64,000 bases of DNA from Mucilaginibacter sp. (GTDB taxonomy: Bacteria; Bacteroidota; Bacteroidia; Sphingobacteriales; Sphingobacteriaceae): assembly GCF_025359345.1 (NCBI RefSeq), contig NZ_JANYGQ010000034.1, positions 87,225-151,224 on the forward strand. Reading direction: 5' to 3'. The notes beneath the pieces were generated by a model that did not search any database, had not been told where the DNA came from, and was given only the letters and a program-made list of their open reading frames with translations. The position numbers and the translations under genes are program-made. This document shows, in pieces, positions 16,744-24,334 of the stretch. Positions within the stretch are counted from its first letter, which is position 1, and each line of letters begins with the position of its first letter.

Positions 16744-17769
16744 TTATTTTGCCACATTACTGAGCAGCTCCTGACGCCGAAGAAGGAGCAATCGCCTTTT
16801 GTTAACCCTGTCCAATATCTTTCGATTTTCACGCAATTGCCGTATAATAACATACATAAAAAACAGAAACAAAAGCAGGAATATTAAGGATTCTTTGATA
16901 TCAGCACCTTTAAAAATAGACAAAGGTCCATCTTCCACATAAAGCAACATGATAATATTTCGTTGCTGAGGGTCGCGAATTTGCTCCACTTTGCCTTCCA
17001 GAAGGTAAATGTTTTGAAAATTCGATCCGGAGGTTCGCAGCTGCGAAGCGAAGAAGGCACTTCTCAAAGCCGGAAGGTTACTGTTGTGAATTCCTCTGGG
17101 GAAAGAAAGAAGGATTGGTTTGATATCAAATCTGGTACCGGTTTGACCTGGTGAAATATCCTTAAAATAATGACAAGTGTCAAAATGGTAGGCAGGGTCG
17201 TATATTCCATGAAATGTCTTATCCGCAACGCTGTCAGCCTTTCCGCGAATAAATATCCGGTAGGTATAAAAGCCATCGTATGCACTGATGTTTTTTGCCA
17301 GTTCCCCTATAGCGGCTTGGTAGTTCCGGTCATCGTCATCAAAAGTATACCAGCCACCTTTAAACGTAAGGATTTGATGATATTTAGTTTCTTCCAAATC
17401 AATGAGAAAAAACTTTCCAGTTTCATTGCCAAATATTTTTTTTCTGTCGCGAATGGACCTGTAATTCTTCGCTGCTCCATCGCCTTGCTCCAAACTGACA
17501 TTCAAGTCATTTATTTTAAGAATCGCTGACCGGATATATCGCGCTTGAAACAATGCCATAATCAAAAGAAATCCGCTAAGGATGATAATGATCGTTCGAT
17601 TATTTTGCAATTGCCGGACTTCCAAGGAAAGATTGTTATTCGAGTCTTTCTTTTTCGCGAAATGTTGCTTTAACAAAATTAAGGCGGGGAATAGCAACAA
17701 CAGATTACTGAAAAGCAGAATGACAAAAGTTAAATAGGCGTTGTTTGGGTCAGAGAAAAAATGAAACAT
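16744..17769 (-). CDS. Membrane protein of unknown function
   Basis: A 341-residue protein I do not recognise. Hydrophobic segments lie at about 11-33, 58-76 and near 293-310, leaving a roughly 215-residue extracytoplasmic or cytoplasmic middle domain (with GGWYTFDDDDRNYQAAIGELAKNI and a YRIFIRGKADSVADKTF strand-loop) and a basic C-terminal tail (KRRLLLLRRQELL). The domain has no motif I can place. It has no operon partner and is flanked by direct copies of a double-hairpin repeat (16674-16717 and 17952-18000), with more family A repeat sequence outside. Confidence 0.65.
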   Translation of the reverse strand: MFHFFSDPNNAYLTFVILLFSNLLLLFPALILLKQHFAKKKDSNNNLSLEVRQLQNNRTIIIILSGFLLIMALFQARYIRSAILKINDLNVSLEQGDGAAKNYRSIRDRKKIFGNETGKFFLIDLEETKYHQILTFKGGWYTFDDDDRNYQAAIGELAKNISAYDGFYTYRIFIRGKADSVADKTFHGIYDPAYHFDTCHYFKDISPGQTGTRFDIKPILLSFPRGIHNSNLPALRSAFFASQLRTSGSNFQNIYLLEGKVEQIRDPQQRNIIMLLYVEDGPLSIFKGADIKESLIFLLLFLFFMYVIIRQLRENRKILDRVNKRRLLLLRRQELLSNVAK

Positions 17770-17875
17770 ACATGGTTGTGATATGGTCGGTTAAACAGTT
17801 ACAACTGATTAAACGAATTTAGCCATTTTTATTAAATAAATTATTGTAATACTGGATATTATAACTGCCAGCGTG

Positions 17876-18000
17876 TTAGGAAACAGCCTGTCCCGGGTTA
17901 TTCGGGAAAGTAATCGCTAAGGAGGACAATTAAGTACCATTATATGTTAATGGAGACAGAGTCTCCAGGCATAGTAGTCCGTAGGTACTAAACTATGGAC
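17876..18000. repeat. Family A fragment followed by double-hairpin repeat, right copy
   Basis: 17876-17940 carries GGAAACAGCCTGTCCCGGGTT and AGGACAATTAAGTACC, modules shared with 10300-10340 and 16540-16560. It is followed by hairpins GGAGAC-AGA-GTCTCC (17952-17966) and GTCCGTAG...CTATGGAC (17977-18000), the second kept paired through a G-U. This fills the gap 17770-18086; no promoter for the next gene could be recognised. Confidence 0.6.
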
Positions 18001-18086
18001 AGCAGGCGGCGGGGTACCGCATTTTACATATATTTATTTGTGAGATTTTTAGTACATTAGAAGTTATTACCGAACCTAGGTTACAA

Positions 18087-20987
18087 ATGGCAAATATTAA
18101 AATTCCCGCAAGATTCGAGAAAAAACTTAATGAGAACCAATATTTAGAAGGAATAGTTAAATCTACGCTTTCGGCATTCGGTGATATTTTAAGAGATAAT
18201 AAACTTTATTTCTTCGAAGAATACACCGACCATGGAATATCGCATATAGAGAATGTTATGGCCTCGTCCGACAATTTAATTGTGGATAAGACCTTTGATG
18301 AAGTTTTGAATAGTAAGGATATAGGCTTTTACCTGTTATCGGTAATATTGCATGACATTGGTATGCATTTGAACCTGGATGGATTTAACGTTCTTTTAGG
18401 TGGCCAATTTGATAGCGTTATTGTTAATGAAATAGACAAAGTAACATGGAAGGACTCGTGGAATGATTTTTTAAGTGAAGCGAAAAAATATAGTGGTAAA
18501 CAATTGAAAAGCGTCTTCGGAGATGAGAACATTGTTATTAGAGATCCTCCTTTAAGCCAACCAGGAAATATAAACAACAATGATAAAATTCTTATAGGTG
18601 AATTTTTAAGAAAAAATCATGCAAGATTAGCTCACGAAATAGCTCTTAATGGATTTCCTGGCCGGGGGTTTATAAAGTTTGCCGATAATCTTGATTTGAA
18701 AGAAAAATATTTGATTGGCTTAATAGCGAGAAGTCACGGCGTTGATTTAAGAAAGTGCGTCGATAATATAGAACATTATTACGGAAAAAATGCGAAACGC
18801 TACCCCTTAAGTGTACACGCAGCGTACCTGATGGTAATATTAAGAACCGCTGACTATCTACAAATTGACAGAAATAGGACGTCGGAAACACTTCTGAAAT
18901 TAAAAACATTTGCAAGTCCAATTTCGGAATTAGAACATGGAGCCCACCTCTCCGTCGACTCGATCGACGATAAATATCAAGAAGATCCTGAAAGAATTTA
19001 CGTTTATGCTTCTCCCAAAGATAGCAGAATGTACTTAAAGCTAAAAAAACTTTTATCAGACGTACAGTACGAGTTTGATATCTCTTGGGCGGTACTTGGG
19101 GAACTTTATGGAAAAGCGGCTGAAAAACTTGAATTCAAATATCGAAGAATAACTTCAAATCTAAATGAAGAAAGTTTTATTGAAAGGCAAAACTATGTTG
19201 CGGATAGCTTTGCTTTTAAAGCGAACGATGAAATAGTTAAATTATTAATTTCTCCATTGTATGGGAACGATCCAAAATACGGTGTAAGAGAGTTGTTGCA
19301 AAATGCCGTCGATGCATGCAACGAACGGGATCTAGTTGAAAAGGATAGGTTAAACAACTCCTATGAACCGATAGTTAAAATTGCTATAGTTAAAGAAATT
19401 GATGATTTTTTCTTTTGCATAATAGATAATGGCATCGGGATGAATGTTGACACAATAAAAAATTATTTTTTAAGTGCGGGTTCTTCATTTAGAAAAAGCG
19501 CCGATTGGCAAAAAGATTTCGTTGACGAATTTGGTAAGGTAAAAGTTAGAAGAAGTGGGAGATTTGGTGTTGGGGTGTTGGCTGCATTTTTAATAGGTAA
19601 AGAAATTACTGTTGAAACTAAAAATTATAAAAGCCTAGGTGGCTTTATTTTTACGGCGAATATTAACACAGATCAAATTAATATCACCAAAAAGGACGAT
19701 CTCCCAATAGGTACTACGATTAAAATAAAACTTGATAAAAATATTCTGACGGCGCTTGGCCCTGATGGAACCAAAGATAAATATGGCAATCATAACAGTG
19801 GTGTTATATGGCATCAATGGTATACGCTATCTCGTCCTAAAATAGAATGCTCTTATCTAGAAGAAAAGATTGAATCTTACAAGAACTTTAATCCTGATTT
19901 ATTGGATGAACTTCCCATACAATGGAACGCTATCGACTTTCAAGGATATAATAAAATACTATGGACCAATAGCAGGAATTTTTGCGCCTGGAAGTTTATC
20001 TGCAATGGGATCGTCATTCCTTTTGCGAATGTTTCTGACATTGGTTTAATAAATGATTCTAATTTAAGAATTTCTGTTTTTGACAACAATGGTTTCTTAC
20101 CATTATCATTAAGCAGAGACCAATTAACTAACGAATTACCATTTTTAGAAGAACTTAGACGAGACCTATATAAGGACTTTATTGCTTATCTGTTAACGTC
20201 TAAGGTTAACCAAAATATAACCAACAAATACACGTATTTCAATCAAAAGTTGGGTTATCCGGATCCTTTCACCTATAGAAATACCGATTATTTCCACTAT
20301 GGCAATCAATGCTATAATATGGAAGAGCGAACTAATTATTCTGTATCTAATTTATTAAATACTATATTGATTGGAAAAACAGGGTTTATTTTGAATTACA
20401 ATTACTTTATTAAAGAATTAGAGACAGTAAAAATACTTTTTGTACAATTTAGTTCAAGTGATTTTAACGGAAATATTGAATTAGATTTAAAGGACCGCTT
20501 TATGGAACTCACCAACGCAAATATCAATTCCATATACGATTATGCAGCAGCCCTAGAGCCTAGTTATTTTAATTATATTACTCGGGAATTTGATGATCCT
20601 TGCGCTACAGTTTTTATGAAAAATTCTAAATATAACTTTCTTTTTCAAGCGGATAAAAAAAGATTAAGTGTATGGTTGAAAAACCTTTGCAAGGTTAAAT
20701 TTGTAAAAAAACAATGGGTGTGTTTAACAATGGGCAATCCCAACGAAAGTATCATCACTGATGGCTTTCTAAACAAATATCCTAATTTAAATTTTATAAG
20801 AGAACATGAAGTTAAAAGCCTTTATAGGGGAGACTTTATTTTAGATGAATTATTGGAGAAATACATAGGAAAAGAAGTAATTATTCCGTTTGAATTAGAG
20901 AAAAGAGCTGAAAAATATCCTTTAGCCTTCAAGGAGTTAGATAGGTATATGCAGAAATATAGGAAACTTTGGGATCAGGAAAGATAG
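18087..20987 (+). CDS. HD-domain plus Hsp90-like (GHKL) ATPase protein
   Basis: A 966-residue soluble protein. Residues 1-270 form an HD metal-dependent phosphohydrolase-like domain: H49 and H53 in DHGISH, H89-D90 in HDIG, and a late Asp in RTADYLQID (D256). Residues 385-560 form a Bergerat-fold ATPase: N-box ELLQNAVDACNE with E402 and N406, G1 box DNGIGM (447-452), and G2 box GRFGVG (491-496). Residues 560-966 are unrecognised. The gene is visibly AT-richer than its neighbours in base and codon use and stands alone among repeats, signs of horizontal transfer. This HD/Hsp90-like pairing occurs in prokaryotic stress or conflict proteins; a defence role is inference. It is not a classical chaperone or a histidine kinase. 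Confidence 0.8.
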   Translation: MANIKIPARFEKKLNENQYLEGIVKSTLSAFGDILRDNKLYFFEEYTDHGISHIENVMASSDNLIVDKTFDEVLNSKDIGFYLLSVILHDIGMHLNLDGFNVLLGGQFDSVIVNEIDKVTWKDSWNDFLSEAKKYSGKQLKSVFGDENIVIRDPPLSQPGNINNNDKILIGEFLRKNHARLAHEIALNGFPGRGFIKFADNLDLKEKYLIGLIARSHGVDLRKCVDNIEHYYGKNAKRYPLSVHAAYLMVILRTADYLQIDRNRTSETLLKLKTFASPISELEHGAHLSVDSIDDKYQEDPERIYVYASPKDSRMYLKLKKLLSDVQYEFDISWAVLGELYGKAAEKLEFKYRRITSNLNEESFIERQNYVADSFAFKANDEIVKLLISPLYGNDPKYGVRELLQNAVDACNERDLVEKDRLNNSYEPIVKIAIVKEIDDFFFCIIDNGIGMNVDTIKNYFLSAGSSFRKSADWQKDFVDEFGKVKVRRSGRFGVGVLAAFLIGKEITVETKNYKSLGGFIFTANINTDQINITKKDDLPIGTTIKIKLDKNILTALGPDGTKDKYGNHNSGVIWHQWYTLSRPKIECSYLEEKIESYKNFNPDLLDELPIQWNAIDFQGYNKILWTNSRNFCAWKFICNGIVIPFANVSDIGLINDSNLRISVFDNNGFLPLSLSRDQLTNELPFLEELRRDLYKDFIAYLLTSKVNQNITNKYTYFNQKLGYPDPFTYRNTDYFHYGNQCYNMEERTNYSVSNLLNTILIGKTGFILNYNYFIKELETVKILFVQFSSSDFNGNIELDLKDRFMELTNANINSIYDYAAALEPSYFNYITREFDDPCATVFMKNSKYNFLFQADKKRLSVWLKNLCKVKFVKKQWVCLTMGNPNESIITDGFLNKYPNLNFIREHEVKSLYRGDFILDELLEKYIGKEVIIPFELEKRAEKYPLAFKELDRYMQKYRKLWDQER

Positions 20988-21121
20988 GTTCCTTCAATCA
21001 AATGTAAGGGGGACGTACAACAATCTTTAAACAAAACAGCATCAATTCCCAAACTCGACTAACGATCATTTAGTAACATAAGCCTGATGCTGACCTGTAC
21101 ATGGTTTAGGACATTATCCAT

Positions 21122-21418
21122 CTATGGCTTATTTTTAAATTGGGTTGAAAGATTTTTCCGTATTGCATCTTTTTCCAAACCCTCCTTGTAACTACTATAC
21201 AGTCCAGCATCGTTTCCTTCGTAAGTTCCATCAGAATAAACAATCATACTGATTACAATAGTTGGTGTAGTTGCAAAAGAGGACTCTATGTTTTTACAAA
21301 TTATGGTTTCTGTGGACTTTGGTGGTATGGATACTTTAAATTTTTGAGTTGTGATTAAATTTTTGTCAGGTTGCCCCCCGCTCCCGCAAGCTTTTTTTTT
21401 CGCTGCCGCAAGACTCAC
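21122..21418 (-). pseudogene. Possible gene remnant fused to a repeat (98-codon ORF)
   Basis: The last 75 codons read like a real protein (a beta-rich segment with FKVSIPPKSTETI and a helical end), but I do not recognise it. The first 15 codons (MSLAAAKKKACGSGG) lie in a low-complexity T-run and the repeat 21381-21467. The likely history is loss of the original 5' end when the repeat arrived. It has no signal peptide and no neighbour in operon. It could also be a genuine small gene with a later start. Confidence 0.35.
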
Positions 21419-21467
21419 GTCTTGTGGCCCGCTGACAGGTAATAAAGCGGAAAGTAACCCAGCAGCT
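21381..21467. repeat. Dispersed repeat, family D, copy 1
   Basis: It matches 22404-22493 in the same orientation. Shared: a T-run, then the hairpin CAAGAC-TCAC-GTCTTG, then CCGCT...AGCGG around GGTAATAA, then AAGTAACCCAGCAGCT. The two copies flank the lipoprotein gene 21586-22317. Confidence 0.75.
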
Positions 21468-21585
21468 AATCAATAATAATCTTAATAGTATAGATTTTAC
21501 ATTCAAATAGTCCGCTTGCTGGTAAACGTGCTACCTAAACGCGCACGACATGGCTGGGTGGTAGCGGAAAATGGGTAACAGGAGT

Positions 21586-22317
21586 CTATTTAATTAAATA
21601 CTGAAAAGTTGTAGATGGATTGCCGGTTCGGTCACTATTAGTTACGATACTGCTTGTTGGAAATCCATCGCTATTATAAACATAAGTTGTAATAGCGCCA
21701 AGACCCACGTCTTTGGTAACATTGTTTATGAAACTCACCGGAGTTCCCATTAGAAACATCAAACTAAAATTTCTGGCCCCTATCATTGACAACGGATGTT
21801 TTTTATCATCATATTGATAGGTATCCGATTGCTTTAAAACACAACATTGCGCATATCCGGCCAGGTTACCAATTGCGTCATACGTAAACTGTTGACTTCC
21901 CTCAAGCGAAGATGATACTACCTGCTTCTGAGAACTGAGCGTAAAGGAATAGGTGTTAGTTATACCAGGATCGGGGGTGCTACTATTTACTGTAATAACA
22001 TTACCAGTGTAAACGTACTTATCGCTTGTTTGCAGAATATCGTTTTCATTGTACGTAACTACGGTAGCCAGATTGTTATTGTCGTCATATGTGTATTTGT
22101 ATCGATTACCTACAGAAACCTTTAATTCTGTAACCCGGTTTTTCTCGTCGTAACTATATTGATTAGTAACAGTTAGCAACCCGTTAGCAGTTACAGAAGT
22201 ACTTGATTTAAGCAGGTAAACCTTGTTACTGTTTACAGGCTTTGTTGAGCTGCTCTTACTGCAGCCCAAAAGTAAAATTGCTGAAAAAAATAAAACTGCA
22301 AAAAAATTTTGTTTCAT
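21586..22317 (-). CDS. Lipoprotein with YD/RHS-like repeats
   Basis: A 243-residue predicted lipoprotein: hydrophobic signal with lipobox LLLGC and acylated Cys19. The mature part contains repeated YSYDEKNRVTEL, YTYDDNNNLATV, FTYDAIGNLAGY and YQYDDKKHPLSM units, the pattern of YD/RHS-type beta repeats seen in many Bacteroidetes surface lipoproteins. Function is unknown. It is a single gene between family D repeat copies. Confidence 0.75.
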   Translation of the reverse strand: MKQNFFAVLFFSAILLLGCSKSSSTKPVNSNKVYLLKSSTSVTANGLLTVTNQYSYDEKNRVTELKVSVGNRYKYTYDDNNNLATVVTYNENDILQTSDKYVYTGNVITVNSSTPDPGITNTYSFTLSSQKQVVSSSLEGSQQFTYDAIGNLAGYAQCCVLKQSDTYQYDDKKHPLSMIGARNFSLMFLMGTPVSFINNVTKDVGLGAITTYVYNSDGFPTSSIVTNSDRTGNPSTTFQYLIK

Positions 22318-22403
22318 AACACCGGGCGAAATATTCCCAAATTTAACTTTGTGTTAAATGGAGCTGCAAGTTGTTAAAATTATTTGAATTATCTCCTCCT
22401 CCG

Positions 22404-22493
22404 CTGCCGCAAACATCTCTTTTTTTTGCCGCCGCAAGACTCACGTCTTGTGGCCCGCTGACCGGTAATAAAGCGGCAAGTAACCCAGCAGCT
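22404..22493. repeat. Dispersed repeat, family D, copy 2
   Basis: Direct repeat of 21381-21467 (see that entry), including the same CAAGAC-TCAC-GTCTTG hairpin. It lies between the lipoprotein gene and the end of the metallophosphoesterase gene (stop near 22514). Confidence 0.75.
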
Positions 22494-22513
22494 ACCCCAT
22501 CGCCCCCGCAAAT

Positions 22514-24013
22514 CTACAAACTCTCTGAAAAATCTATCTTTTTCAACGGCTGCAACTGCCCTGGCGCAGGGATAGCTGCATCCGGCACCATTACCGGGTA
22601 TTGGTAATACTCTACGGTGGCCGCAGCTCCCTGTAGCTGTACCAGCGCAAAGCCATGTTCATAAAACTGGTACGTTTTTGATTTCCAGGTAACGGCGTCC
22701 GTATCTACTTTTACAATGGGGCTTAAATACGGATAGGTTGGGTTTGCTACTGTGTTGTATGCATCTTCTCCTCCCCATTCTTCGTAGCCGCTATTGCCTA
22801 CCAGCCGGCCTTTTGCAAGCCCGGTTTGATTGGTATCGTCGGCAAAAATGCCCAGGATATGCTCGTGGCCCCAAAACCAGGCTACCACCTTTTTATAGTA
22901 TTTGGAAAAGGCCGCCTGCAGGTGCGGGTTGATATAAGTTTTGGTTTTACTATCAATAACCGCCGAGGCAGAAAACAGCTGGTGGTGCGATAGCAGGATA
23001 GTTTTGCCGCCAAAGTTATCCAGCTTATTGGCATGCCATAATACTTCGCTGGGCTGCAGCGCCGGCGGATAGGCGTTGGTGAGGATGGTGAACACATTGC
23101 CCTCAACAGAATTTACACCGGTATCCATGCCTAAAAGCTGCCAGTTGTTTTCGGCTGTCCGCAAACAAAAATAGCTGGCTTGCTGATTGTAATTACCCAG
23201 GTTATTAGTGGCGTTCATGCCGATTACGTGCTTAAAAAAGCCCAGGCCCTCTGATAAATATTCGTGATTACCCGGGATGGAAAACACCGGTATCGGCGAA
23301 ATACCCAGCCTGGTGAAAGCATCACTAAAAACCTGCGTGTAAACTTCACATTCGGCCTCGGTGCCGGAATAATAAATGTCGCCCAGGTGGATGATGAAAT
23401 GGGGCTGAAGCTCTTTGATCAGCGCCATCAGCATAATTGTAGCATCCGGAAGCCCGGTGCCAAAGTCGCCGATTAACGCAATCCTGGCATTTTCGGGGAT
23501 GGTTATCACGCCGAAGGTATTGATATCTTGCCCTGATTTTTGCCAGTCGATATAAGGCGAAGCTGGCTCGAAAGGGTTGGTGCGGTGGGCCAGCCAGTCT
23601 AAAGCCGCCTTTACCCAGTGTACATACGCATAATCGCTTTCCGGGAACTCCGGCGGGTGCGCTGGCACGGAAGCGTCCCTTTTTTCCAATACCGCCATCA
23701 CCGCATTAAAATAAAATTGGGAAAGGTAGCCGTTTGTTAAAGCCTCGTGGCTATTGTTGGGGGCCGTTGCTATGGCGCGGTTGAACTCTTCAAAAGCAAC
23801 GTCGGGAACGGCCCTGTTCTTCCTGTCGACAAAAATATTGGTGCCCAGCACCATCTTATGCAGCAGCGCCTGCGCGTGGATTTCCCCGGGGGTGAGGGCT
23901 TCTTCGGTGCAGCGGCTCACCTCGGCCCTGGAAACATTGGCCACAACTGATTGCCATAAGGCTAACGCTGCGTTGCCGGAACGCACAAAAGGAGATATTT
24001 TTGATGCTGTCAT
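22514..24013 (-). CDS. Metallophosphoesterase (calcineurin-like)
   Basis: A 499-residue protein with the full calcineurin-like phosphoesterase motif set in its second half: GDFGTG (the usual GDxHG replaced), HLGDIYYSG, PGNHEY, LLSHHQ and WGHEH. These give the two-metal site ligands D, H, D, N, H, H and H. The first 190 residues are helical with no recognised domain, and no signal peptide is evident, so it is probably cytoplasmic. The C-terminal beta segment may be a small accessory domain. The substrate (phosphodiester or phosphomonoester) cannot be told. It is monocistronic. Confidence 0.85.
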   Translation of the reverse strand: MTASKISPFVRSGNAALALWQSVVANVSRAEVSRCTEEALTPGEIHAQALLHKMVLGTNIFVDRKNRAVPDVAFEEFNRAIATAPNNSHEALTNGYLSQFYFNAVMAVLEKRDASVPAHPPEFPESDYAYVHWVKAALDWLAHRTNPFEPASPYIDWQKSGQDINTFGVITIPENARIALIGDFGTGLPDATIMLMALIKELQPHFIIHLGDIYYSGTEAECEVYTQVFSDAFTRLGISPIPVFSIPGNHEYLSEGLGFFKHVIGMNATNNLGNYNQQASYFCLRTAENNWQLLGMDTGVNSVEGNVFTILTNAYPPALQPSEVLWHANKLDNFGGKTILLSHHQLFSASAVIDSKTKTYINPHLQAAFSKYYKKVVAWFWGHEHILGIFADDTNQTGLAKGRLVGNSGYEEWGGEDAYNTVANPTYPYLSPIVKVDTDAVTWKSKTYQFYEHGFALVQLQGAAATVEYYQYPVMVPDAAIPAPGQLQPLKKIDFSESL

Positions 24014-24334
24014 AAAAATACTGTTTAGTAATGAGCGGTTTTTAAAGAAGTGATAAGCAAAAGTATAAGACTAATATAGGTTATATTTTGTCGGTTTTGC
24101 AGTTGCAACGGTAAATAAGCAGAGTTGCGCGCCACGCTTTTATTTATCTCCCTTATCCCATATTGCCATTTCCCAATTTATTTAATATCTTTCATAAAAT
24201 AAACTATAATATATTATATACTGCATTTAAACCCTAATAATGCAGTATAAATAAGGCATACATCGCTAAAAGTTTATTTGTGCGCATCCGGCAATAATAA
24301 TATCTATAATATATTTTCCTGTTAACCAATTTAA
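24014..24334. other. AT-rich divergent intergenic region
   Basis: It lies between the metallophosphoesterase (minus) and the sensor kinase (plus). It is very AT-rich, with alternating TATAATATATTATATA near 24200-24220 and again near 24300. No confident TAnnTTTG element, operator or repeat was found; it presumably holds both promoters. Confidence 0.4.

Noticed and set aside
16499..18000. CRISPR-like array suggested by repeated hairpin units
   Set aside because: Only two copies, 1.28 kb apart, with a gene between; no regular spacing or spacers. No CRISPR array was seen in the window.
18087..20987. HD-Hsp90-like protein as a classical HtpG chaperone or histidine kinase
   Set aside because: The ATPase core lies in the middle of the protein after an HD domain, with no HisKA, no chaperone middle/C-terminal domains recognised and no receiver.
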